DNA from: Verrucomicrobiota bacterium
Lineage (GTDB): Bacteria > Verrucomicrobiota > Verrucomicrobiia > CAIQCK01
Assembly (NCBI GenBank): GCA_016235595.1
Contig: JACRJX010000048.1
Location: forward strand, 124,001-188,000
Direction of reading: 5' to 3'
DNA: 64,000 nucleotides
Shown here: positions 24,035 to 31,992 of the stretch, one piece after another
Position numbering within the stretch: the stretch's first letter is position 1
Layout of the letters: each line of letters begins with the position of its first letter
Translations under genes and position numbers: made by a program
Notes under the pieces: generated by a model
The model's database searches: none
What the model saw: the letters and a program-made list of their open reading frames with translations, nothing else
What the model was told of the DNA's origin: nothing

Positions 24035-25144
24035 ATGAAAATTTTGATTACTGGCGGTGCCGGTTTTATCGGCTCGTTCTTGGTGGACGAACTGGTCAAG
24101 GGCGGACACGACGTGACGGTGTTCGACAATTTTGAGCCGCAGGTCCACGGCCTGAAACGGCCGGAGTATCTGAACAAGAACGCCCGTTACGTCAAAGGCG
24201 ACGTCCGCAACATGGCGGCGTTCAAGAAGGTTGTGTTGCCGGCGGAGGTGATTTTCCACGAAGCGGCAATGGTTGGCGTCGGACAGTCACAATATCAAAT
24301 CAGCCGCTATACGGACGTGAATGTGCTCGGCACGGCCAACCTGCTCGACATCCTCGCCAACAACAAGCACCGCTGCCAGAAATTGATGGTGGCGTCCTCG
24401 ATGTCGAGCTACGGCGAGGGGCTTTACGAGTGCAGCCGGCACGGGAAGATCCGGCCCCCGTTGCGCAGCGAAAGCGATGTGGCCAAAGGTGTGTGGGAAC
24501 TGCGTTGCCCGCAGTGCGGCAAAGTCGCCAAACCTGTGCCGACGCCGGAGACGGCGGAGTTGATCTGCAACTCGATTTACGCGCAGAACAAGAAGGATCA
24601 GGAAGAGATGGTGCTGATGTTCGGCCGGACCTACGGGTTGCCGACGGTGGCGCTGCGTTACTTCAATGTCTACGGGCCGCGTCAGTCGTTATCGAATCCA
24701 TACACCGGTGTCTGTGCCATTTTCATGAGCCGGATCAAGAACGGCAACCGGCCGGTGATTTATGAGGACGGCGGCCAGACGCGCGACTTCGTGAGTGTGC
24801 ATGACATCGTGCAGGCGAATCTGCTGGCGATGGAGCAGGAGAGCGCCAACGGCCAGGTGTTTAACGTCGGCACGGGTAAACCAATCAGCGTGGCAGGGGT
24901 GGCGCGGGTGTTGGCGAAGCTCTTCGGCGTTGCGATCGAGCCGGAGATTGTCGGCAAGTTCCGCAAGGGCGACGTGCGGCACTGTTTCCCCGACATTTCC
25001 AAGGCAGGAAAACTGCTCGGCTACAAGCCAGCCGTCAGCTTTGATGAGGGCATGCGCGAGTTGATCGAATGGTCGCGCGAGGCCGAGGCCAAGGACAAGT
25101 TCGAGGAAGCCGCGCGAGAATTGAAGAAGCGGGGGTTGGCGTAA
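24035..25144 (+). CDS. SDR epimerase, dTDP-L-rhamnose 4-epimerase-like
   Basis: 369 residues from ATG 24035 (upstream in-frame ATG at 23924 would add a basic, non-family leader). TGGAGFIGSFL is the NAD motif; SSMSSYGEG supplies the catalytic Ser, and YAQNK the YxxxK pair. Between them lies a Cys-containing insert (LYECSRHG then RCPQCGKVAKPVP), as in dTDP-L-rhamnose 4-epimerase (WbiB-like) proteins, which make dTDP-6-deoxy-L-talose. The insert may bind zinc; this has not been shown for this protein. It fits with a rhamnose-type donor in the locus. Confidence 0.8.
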   Translation: MKILITGGAGFIGSFLVDELVKGGHDVTVFDNFEPQVHGLKRPEYLNKNARYVKGDVRNMAAFKKVVLPAEVIFHEAAMVGVGQSQYQISRYTDVNVLGTANLLDILANNKHRCQKLMVASSMSSYGEGLYECSRHGKIRPPLRSESDVAKGVWELRCPQCGKVAKPVPTPETAELICNSIYAQNKKDQEEMVLMFGRTYGLPTVALRYFNVYGPRQSLSNPYTGVCAIFMSRIKNGNRPVIYEDGGQTRDFVSVHDIVQANLLAMEQESANGQVFNVGTGKPISVAGVARVLAKLFGVAIEPEIVGKFRKGDVRHCFPDISKAGKLLGYKPAVSFDEGMRELIEWSREAEAKDKFEEAARELKKRGLA

Positions 25145-25694
25145 GGCGGTTTTGACGGCGTTTCCGAAAGAATCGGCACGGGAGTTCGCAGGCTGTCGGC
25201 CTCGTCGAAGCGTCATGCGCCTCTCAGGCACTGGCGCCATGGGTTGAGCGACCGCCAGGACACGGGGGGCAGCAAGAAGAGTCGCGGTCAGGGAGAATCT
25301 TCGGGGACGGGGGCGGCGGGATTCGGTCACTTCTCGGACCGATAGACTCGCCATTCCACTCACGACGGCTCGCGCATGAACGACGCGCGTCTGTATTCCG
25401 GCTTCATTCCAAGGAGTTCGACAGCCGGATGCTGGCTTGCGCCACCCGGTTGGAAACCTGTGCGTCGAAAACCCAAAGGTGTCATTCGTGTCGCGGTTCT
25501 GGATCGAAGCAAGCAATCGTATTGGCAATGCCGAACCAGTTGCCATCTATCGAGTTGCATTGAATGGTCGCAATGTTGCAGATTAATTGGCAAACTTTAG
25601 CCATGGCAAAGCCGGTGTTGCGGTGGGTGTTTTGACCGGCATTTGTCATGTTCGGGCAGGAAGAACATGTGATCACGCACAAGGTTGAAAACGC
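25145..25694. other. 550-bp spacer without a recognisable gene
   Basis: Open frames on both strands are short and lack ribosome sites or family motifs. One plus-strand frame (25376-25600) starts with the sequence LYSGFIPRSSTAGCWLAPPG, a composition seen in many spurious or decayed translations, and I do not regard it as a gene. The stretch separates the main glycosyltransferase run from the GT9 gene. Confidence 0.4.
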
Positions 25695-26942
25695 ATGAAG
25701 GTTTCCACGATGCGGCGGATTGATTCATGGGTCGGCACGCCGTTGTGTTTGATCGCCAGCGGGTTTCTGGCAGTGGCACGCAGGCTGTTCACCTTCTCTG
25801 TGCCGAGTGACACGCCAAAAACCATCCTGATTATCAAACTATCAGAGTTAGGCGCGTTGATTACGCTTGGGCCGGCAATGCGTTCCCTGACGAACGGGGT
25901 CGGACGCGGCAACCTGTACTTTTTGACGTTTGGTGAGAGCCGCAGTCTGCTGGAGATACTGGATTACGTGCCACAGGAGAACATCCTGATCCTGCGCACG
26001 GATTCGCTGATGCACTTGATTGGAGATGCCTTGGGGGCGCTTCGCCGCGTTCGGCGCATGCGGATTGATTGTTCACTCGATCTGGATTTCTTCTCGCGAA
26101 CCACGGCGTTGATTGCCTTGCTCAGTGGTTGCCGCCGGCGTGTAGGCTGCCATGCTTATTTCGGCGAAGGCCCCTACCGGGGCAATTTGCTCACGCATCG
26201 TGTGAAATTCAATCCTCATGTTCATGTGAGTCAGATGTTTGAAATCCTGGCGAAGGCAGTGGAGAAAAATGCCGAAGATTTTCCGCGAATCGAGTTCTTT
26301 CCTGGTCCTGCCGAGGCGCCGCGTGACCGGTTTCGGGCGACTGCCGCGGAGATTGCCAAGGTGCAGCGCATGTTGGCGGAAGTCGGCGCCGGCGCGCAAG
26401 ACACCCTGATCTTGTTGAACTCCAACATCAGCGACCGAGAAGTGATCCCGTTGCGAAAATGGCCGAATGATCGCTACGTGGAGCTGGCGAGGTTGATCCT
26501 GGCGGGTATCCCGAACGCTTTTGTGCTGCTGACGGGCAGTTCCCAGGAAGCGAGTACGATCGCTCGGCTGGAAGCAACTGTGGGTCACGATCGCTGCCGT
26601 TCCGTTGCAGGCAAGACCACGCTTCGGGAACTGCTGACCCTTTACAGCATGTCAGCTGTCATGGTCACCAACGACAGCGGGCCGGCCCACTTCGCAACAA
26701 TGACGGATATTGATGTTGTGGTTCTCTTTGGTCCGGAAACGCCGCTCTTGTGGAGACCGTTGGGAGATCGAGTCAGTGTCATCTATCGGGGCATGGCGTG
26801 CAGCCCGTGCTTCACAGTCTATAACGGCCGCCAGAGCATGTGCCGCAGCAACGTGTGCATGGACATCGCGCCCTCCACAGTTTACGAAGTGGTCAAGCTG
26901 CGTGCAGCCAGCCGGCAGGTCGCCGGTCAGGGAAGAAACTGA
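25695..26942 (+). CDS. Family 9 glycosyltransferase (heptosyltransferase-like)
   Basis: 415 residues. N-terminal TILIIKLSELGALITLGPAM is the GT9 start motif (usually IxxxxxLGDxx, here SELGAL). The donor-binding half contains RKWPNDRYVELARLIL, FVLLTGSSQEAS and VTNDSGPAHFA, the strongest GT9 signature. The Cys-rich ACSPCFTVYNGRQSMC segment resembles the same region in ADP-heptose LPS heptosyltransferases. It probably acts in the cytoplasm on lipid A-core or an analogous acceptor. Its 3' end overlaps the convergent minus-strand gene by 16 bases. Confidence 0.87.
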   Translation: MKVSTMRRIDSWVGTPLCLIASGFLAVARRLFTFSVPSDTPKTILIIKLSELGALITLGPAMRSLTNGVGRGNLYFLTFGESRSLLEILDYVPQENILILRTDSLMHLIGDALGALRRVRRMRIDCSLDLDFFSRTTALIALLSGCRRRVGCHAYFGEGPYRGNLLTHRVKFNPHVHVSQMFEILAKAVEKNAEDFPRIEFFPGPAEAPRDRFRATAAEIAKVQRMLAEVGAGAQDTLILLNSNISDREVIPLRKWPNDRYVELARLILAGIPNAFVLLTGSSQEASTIARLEATVGHDRCRSVAGKTTLRELLTLYSMSAVMVTNDSGPAHFATMTDIDVVVLFGPETPLLWRPLGDRVSVIYRGMACSPCFTVYNGRQSMCRSNVCMDIAPSTVYEVVKLRAASRQVAGQGRN

Positions 26943-28621
26943 TAGATTTTCCAATCGACAAAGGTGTGCTGCCACGCAAACAGGCTTCTGGGCTCTTTCG
27001 AACTGTTTCCCAGGTAGTCCGGCAGCTTCACGCCAAGGCGAGCAAAGGCGTTAAAGATGGGCGCATCCGGGTATGACTGCGGGATTTTGCGCTCGAGCCG
27101 CACATGCCGGACAAGCTTCAGCCGTCCTTGAAGCCGCTGCAAGGTGGTGTCGTGGAAGGTCTCCGGGACGAAAACCTCCATGCTGCGGTTGGCTGGGTCG
27201 CGTGCAAAAGTGATCAGGTAGTCTCCCGGCTGAGGCTCTGGTCGTGTGGGATGGTTGTAGTTGTATTGCCGCAGGTCGGCGCGCCCAAACAACACATCCA
27301 GTAATTTCGTCATCTCATTGAAGATGCTATAGGAATCAGCCGGCATATTCATAAACAACCGGCTGGAGGGGGGAGCTTGTTGGGCAATCGTTCTGATCAC
27401 GGCGGATGCTGCTTGGTCGAAGTCATGACGGAAGAGGACGTAGTTGTAGCTTCGACAAAAGCTGATGAGAGGCAACAAGGCGAGGTTCGCGATCAGAACC
27501 CACCTCAAACCGGTTTCCCACCACAACCGGACTGGGGCCTTCTTCAAGCCGCTTTCGTTCCAGAACCGCCACAACGTGGAAGCCACGAAGATTGCCAATC
27601 CAGCCACGCCCCCGATCAGGTAACGACCCAGAGGGTGTGTCCAAGGCAACATGATGCCTATGGTTGAGCCTATCCAGCAAAGCCCTATCAATGCCCACCC
27701 ATCCCATGCATCCAGGTTGCGCCTGCCTCGCCACCATAGCCACACCTGCCGTGCCCAGAGTGCCAACGCGATCGGTACCAGCAGTTGGAATCCGTTCCAA
27801 AGGACGTCCGCATATTTGAAGGCCGTGGCGATCAACACGTCAGCGGAAAGACGGTAGTCCTGGGAATACGCCCCAGACGCAATGACGCGGACACCTGACA
27901 GGTTCTTGAGCACAAACCAGGCAACTGCCATGCTCAAGTGGCCCGCAAGATATGCCAGTGCGAGGGGCAGGTTCCTGTGCGCCAACAATGTTCCGGCGCC
28001 GGCCCAACACGCCAGCAGAATGCCAACAGGCATGCCCAGCATCCCGACGGAGGTTTCCTTGGTAAAATAGACAGGCACCAGCAATGCCACCGCCGCAGCC
28101 AATAGTGCCGCACGCGACACCGGCCGGTTCGCAGAAAATTCGAAACTTCGCACGACGCACCACAGCGAGACGACCACGAACGCCTGAGGATAAAACCCCG
28201 GATCACCCAGTTTGAACCAGTTCTCGGCATTCGGTGAGAACAGCACGAACAATGCGCCTGTGAACCACGCAGCGTGAGTGGACAACGTCACTCGCTGTGT
28301 CAGTGAGAACAGGAGTTGGCAAACTGCCAGCATGACCAGCAGATGCGCCGCATGATGCAGGAAGCAGTTGGTGCCGAAAAGTTTGTATTCGGCCAGGCGC
28401 AGGAACACAAAACACGGCCTGAAAATCCCCGAGTCGGCCCACAAGGAAGCTGCAAAACCGACTGTTAGCGTCCCGTTTTGCAGCCGCTGGCTGTAGTTCA
28501 CCATTCGCGCCAGGTCGTTGCCATCATCCACCGTGGACCAACAGTTTTCCCAAAGAACGCCTGCGTAAAACAGGATTCCCACCAGTGCGAGCACCAACCG
28601 CAACGTGGTCGAGGAACTCAT
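26927..28621 (-). CDS. Polytopic membrane protein, possible GT-C glycosyltransferase
   Basis: 564 residues from ATG 28621; a TTG at 28636 overlapping the upstream stop (TTGA) is an alternative. About ten hydrophobic segments occur, with a long first periplasmic loop and a soluble C-terminal domain of about 170 residues. N-terminal region has ENCWSTVDDGNDLARMV, an acidic loop as in GT-C type glycosyltransferases using polyprenyl-phosphate sugars. It follows the O-antigen ligase gene and is probably co-transcribed with it. No exact family was recognised; function is inferred from topology and neighbours. Confidence 0.6.
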   Translation of the reverse strand: MSSSTTLRLVLALVGILFYAGVLWENCWSTVDDGNDLARMVNYSQRLQNGTLTVGFAASLWADSGIFRPCFVFLRLAEYKLFGTNCFLHHAAHLLVMLAVCQLLFSLTQRVTLSTHAAWFTGALFVLFSPNAENWFKLGDPGFYPQAFVVVSLWCVVRSFEFSANRPVSRAALLAAAVALLVPVYFTKETSVGMLGMPVGILLACWAGAGTLLAHRNLPLALAYLAGHLSMAVAWFVLKNLSGVRVIASGAYSQDYRLSADVLIATAFKYADVLWNGFQLLVPIALALWARQVWLWWRGRRNLDAWDGWALIGLCWIGSTIGIMLPWTHPLGRYLIGGVAGLAIFVASTLWRFWNESGLKKAPVRLWWETGLRWVLIANLALLPLISFCRSYNYVLFRHDFDQAASAVIRTIAQQAPPSSRLFMNMPADSYSIFNEMTKLLDVLFGRADLRQYNYNHPTRPEPQPGDYLITFARDPANRSMEVFVPETFHDTTLQRLQGRLKLVRHVRLERKIPQSYPDAPIFNAFARLGVKLPDYLGNSSKEPRSLFAWQHTFVDWKIYQFLP

Positions 28622-28632
28622 GCGCGGAGCAT

Positions 28633-30345
28633 TCAACGTGAGAAGACAGGCGACTGACCGGGCCGGCGTCGTAACGCGCCGGAAGACACTCGAGATCGCA
28701 TCTGGGCATCCTCGCTGGTGACAGGCGTCTCAGCGGGTTTGCTGAGCCAAAGCCGCGGCAAAGCCGTCCCGATGGCAAGGATGGGCCAGAGGGTAATCAT
28801 GGACTGGCCAACCCACATGTCCACCAGGTTGGCAAACACTACCAGCATGAGAATCATCATGATCGAACGTTGAAACTCATCGGTGCTTTTCTGCAGAAAC
28901 CGGAACGCTTGATTGTAGAAGGAGAACACGACAGCGAGAAACAGGCTCACGCCTAACAAACCCATTTTCGACCAGAATTGAATGAACTGGTTGTGAACAC
29001 CCGTGTGAATCACCTCGTCTGTCAGATTGAAATACCATTCATAGTAACCGCCGAAGCCCTGCCCAATGAGAACCCAAAACGGATTGGAGAATATTCTTTC
29101 CATTTCCCATTGCCAACCATACAAGCGCCATGAGCCTGTCGGGTCTTGGGAAGGGTCAATGAAACCACGATAGAGTCTGCCAAAGAACTCGCCCAACTGA
29201 CCCTCCAGGAGCGGATTCATAACCGTGATCACAATTGTGCCCAATATCAAGGCAACTATGCCCAGTAACAGGGTCTTAAAGAAATGCCGCCGCGTGATCC
29301 ACAGCAGAAAAGGCAAGGTGACCACGATCGAAGCCACAACCGCACGCATGGCGCTGTAGAAGGTCAGGACAAGCAGCACTGCTATGCCAAGCGCAGCAAT
29401 GGAACGTTGCTGGATCGCTATGTGCAACACCACAGCTGCAACGACCGCAAGCGGCCACATTCGCACCATCACAAAATATGATGACGGACCGTCCGGCGAA
29501 CTCCTTGCTATGCCCAAGGAACCCACCAAATCTGTCATGAGCGACGGGTTGTAGATATTCGCTACCGCTGCTCCCAAGATGAGCAATACACCGCCGCCAA
29601 GTATCACGGCCCATGTCGCGGATAAGGGGCGTTTGATGTGATCGCGACCCAGCAAAACACCGAGCACCACAAGGTTGAGACACCCGTATTCATGCACCAG
29701 ATTACCGCCAACAAACCGGGGTAGGAATCCTCGCACCGCAAAAACGAAGTAAAGCTGCACCACCGCTGTGATGATGCAGATCCATTTCAACCAGCGAAGC
29801 ACCAAGTCCGTTTGCTCAACCCGCGTGACATAATGAATGGCGATGAAATATGAAATGCAATGCAGAAACTCGCGGCTCTCGCCCACAGCCGAATAACCGT
29901 AGCTGAAGAGGCCGCGCGCTGTGCAGCAAAGAGCCCAGACAAACAGGGCCACCATCCAGCGATCAGTCGCGGTGTAAAGATGTGTTTGCCGCATGCAGCC
30001 GCGGAAGAATTCCACCACCAGAAACGCCCCCACGAAAACGTCACCCGGATAGACGAGCGCACTGCCCATGCCCACCATCGTCCCGCCGCGCAGAAACGCG
30101 TGATACCAGATCGCGAAGCCCAGATACAGCATCACAGCCTGAAAGGGCCAGACCATGATCGCCAGCCCGGCCAGAATGCCGAGCGATGCGAACCCCGCCA
30201 CGATCCATTGCGTGGAAAGCTGCGAGGCGAACTGGTACGCATAGACCACCACCACCCCGAAAATCAGCAGATACAAGAACAGCCGTGGGTTATATTCCAA
30301 CCCTTGGACTATCTGGCCGTAGTAATATCCGTGACGTGATTTCAC
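28633..30345 (-). CDS. O-antigen ligase family protein
   Basis: 570 residues, about 12 transmembrane segments. The large periplasmic loop ends in GVHNQFIQFWSKMGLLGVSL, the HNxFxxxxxxxGxxG motif of the O-antigen ligase/polymerase superfamily. An upstream part of that loop contains GQGFGGYYEWYF. Arg residues in SAMRAVVAS could bind the pyrophosphate of the lipid carrier, as in WaaL. It would ligate or polymerise glycans at the periplasmic side. Divergent from the chorismatase-like gene at 30634. An unrelated ligase-like gene is at the left window edge. Confidence 0.85.
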   Translation of the reverse strand: MKSRHGYYYGQIVQGLEYNPRLFLYLLIFGVVVVYAYQFASQLSTQWIVAGFASLGILAGLAIMVWPFQAVMLYLGFAIWYHAFLRGGTMVGMGSALVYPGDVFVGAFLVVEFFRGCMRQTHLYTATDRWMVALFVWALCCTARGLFSYGYSAVGESREFLHCISYFIAIHYVTRVEQTDLVLRWLKWICIITAVVQLYFVFAVRGFLPRFVGGNLVHEYGCLNLVVLGVLLGRDHIKRPLSATWAVILGGGVLLILGAAVANIYNPSLMTDLVGSLGIARSSPDGPSSYFVMVRMWPLAVVAAVVLHIAIQQRSIAALGIAVLLVLTFYSAMRAVVASIVVTLPFLLWITRRHFFKTLLLGIVALILGTIVITVMNPLLEGQLGEFFGRLYRGFIDPSQDPTGSWRLYGWQWEMERIFSNPFWVLIGQGFGGYYEWYFNLTDEVIHTGVHNQFIQFWSKMGLLGVSLFLAVVFSFYNQAFRFLQKSTDEFQRSIMMILMLVVFANLVDMWVGQSMITLWPILAIGTALPRLWLSKPAETPVTSEDAQMRSRVSSGALRRRPGQSPVFSR

Positions 30346-30572
30346 GCTTCGTTTCTTCCGTCAGCATGCATCTTGGATGAGGAACCACTGCGGTTCAACT
30401 GTAAAGCTAGCGGCGTCATGGCTGTCTCCAGTCTTTTTGGGAGAATACCAAATTCCACTGGTTTTTCAGGTGTTGGGCCGCAAACAGGAGTCGGCAGCAG
30501 GTTTTACAGAGGAATTGGGGCTTTCGGAGACCCGCTTTTCGAAAACCGAAGGAAGTTGTATTGTAACATCGC
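30346..30572. other. Divergent intergenic spacer, no gene seen
   Basis: This 227-bp stretch between two divergent genes holds no frame with a family motif. It should contain the promoter of the minus-strand ligase operon, but no convincing pair of hexamers was found for that strand. Confidence 0.4.
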
Positions 30573-30602
30573 TTGACGTATTAGGCACGCATCGGCTAGA
30601 AA
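30573..30602 (+). promoter_or_regulatory. Promoter of the chorismatase-like gene
   Basis: TTGACG (30573-30578) and TAGAAA (30597-30602) are separated by 18 bases. A leader of about 25 bases with AGGAG precedes the GTG start at 30634. Confidence 0.5.
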
Positions 30603-30633
30603 GCTTCACCGATTTGCACAGGAGCGAAACAGA

Positions 30634-31935
30634 GTGAAAAGCAAAAAACTTAAAACCGCCCGCATCGTTTCCCCGCGAAAGTCCACAACCGTCGCCAAAA
30701 CAACCGCTCGCCGATCCACGACCCGGATCGTCAAACGGTTTAACGCGCCCGGCATCCAGTATGCCGTGATCGAGATGGGGAAAATCACCCGTTTCGCGCT
30801 GATGGTCACACCGGTCAGCCGTGGCCCGGTCCACATGCAGCTCGGAGAGGCGCTGCGCAGTCTCCGCAGCGTCCTCGACAAGCAGCGCGAGAAAGCCAAC
30901 GTGACCGTCCAGACGGTTTTTCTCAGGGATATCAACGACCAGACCTTGTGCGAACAGATCCTGGCTGCGCGCTACGGCGATGAGATGCCCGCCACGACGT
31001 TCGTTCACCAGCCGCCCTGCACCGGAGCGGCGCTGGCGATTGAAGTGTGGGCCACTTGCGGCAAACCGGCGTATGTGGAACGGCCGGTGCCCAACGTGGT
31101 CCAGTCGAGCATGGGCAACGTCACGTGGACTCACTGCAGCGGCATCACGCCGCGCAACCCGACCGCCAGCGTTTACGAGCAATCGCTCGACGCATTTCGC
31201 CAAATGAAGGAGAAGCTCAAGAAGGCCGGCGTCGAGATGGACCACCTCGTCCGGACCTGGCTTTATCTGGGCAACATCACCGGTCCCGAAGGCGACCTCG
31301 AACGCTACATGGAACTCAACCGCGCCCGGACGGATTTTTACGAGGGCGTCCAATTTGGTCGCGGGCACGTGATGGCAGGCGTGCGCCAGGCCGTTTACCC
31401 GGCGAGTACGGGTATCGGCATGTGCGGCACGGGGATCACGATGAGCGCCACGGCGATCGACACGGATCGCAAAGACGTTTTCATCCTGCCGCTGGAGAAC
31501 CCGCAGCAGACGCCCGTCTACGAATACGAAGCGGTTTACTCTCCGAAAAGCCCGAAGTTTGTCCGCGCCATGGCCGAGGCGATTGGCGACTACGTCGTCA
31601 TCTGGATCTCCGGCACGGCGAGCATCGTGAATTCCAAGACGCTGCACACTGGTAATCCCGGCAAGCAGGCCGATCAGACACTCACCAATATTGAGTTGCT
31701 GCTCTCGCAGAAAAACCTCGCGCGGCACGGTGCGCCCGGTGCGGGAGCCACGCTGCGTGATCTGGCGAAGCTGCGCGTTTACGTGAAACGACTGCAGGAT
31801 TATCCGATCATCCGCAGAGTCTGCGAAAAACGATGCGGGAAGAACATCCCGATCATCTACGTCGTGGCGGACGTTTGCCGCTCGGACTTGCTGGTGGAAA
31901 TGGAAGGCCTGGCCTTCGCCAAACGCGTCCGCTAG
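30634..31935 (+). CDS. Chorismatase/RidA-like fold protein (FkbO/Hyg5/XanB2 type)
   Basis: 433 residues starting at GTG 30634 after AGGAG. The first about 35 residues are Lys/Arg/Thr-rich and probably disordered. The C-terminal half has the pattern of chorismatases: VYEYEAVYSPKSPKFVRAM, then ISGTASIVNSKTLHTGNPGK and TLTNIELLLSQ. Known members of this fold hydrolyse chorismate to dihydroxycyclohexadiene or hydroxybenzoic acids, for example XanB2 in aryl-polyene pigment formation; RidA proteins share the fold. The central GVRQAVYPASTG loop also fits. No aryl-polyene genes are nearby, so the substrate is uncertain. Confidence 0.65.
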   Translation: MKSKKLKTARIVSPRKSTTVAKTTARRSTTRIVKRFNAPGIQYAVIEMGKITRFALMVTPVSRGPVHMQLGEALRSLRSVLDKQREKANVTVQTVFLRDINDQTLCEQILAARYGDEMPATTFVHQPPCTGAALAIEVWATCGKPAYVERPVPNVVQSSMGNVTWTHCSGITPRNPTASVYEQSLDAFRQMKEKLKKAGVEMDHLVRTWLYLGNITGPEGDLERYMELNRARTDFYEGVQFGRGHVMAGVRQAVYPASTGIGMCGTGITMSATAIDTDRKDVFILPLENPQQTPVYEYEAVYSPKSPKFVRAMAEAIGDYVVIWISGTASIVNSKTLHTGNPGKQADQTLTNIELLLSQKNLARHGAPGAGATLRDLAKLRVYVKRLQDYPIIRRVCEKRCGKNIPIIYVVADVCRSDLLVEMEGLAFAKRVR

Positions 31936-31992
31936 GACAGGCATTTTGCCTGCCTATTCCGTCATCATCAACCGGTCAGGCTCGATGCCTCG

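Noticed and set aside
24689..25546. Minus-strand frame of 285 codons at the end of the epimerase gene and in the spacer
   Set aside because: Half of it is antisense to the epimerase and the rest has no motif or ribosome site.
30466..31944. Minus-strand frame of 492 codons opposite the chorismatase-like gene
   Set aside because: Composition is that of an antisense shadow, and the plus-strand gene has a promoter, ribosome site and family motifs.
31938..31952. Small hairpin (CAGGCA, TTT loop, TGCCTG) just after the chorismatase-like stop as a terminator
   Set aside because: The stem has only six perfect pairs and no T-run follows.
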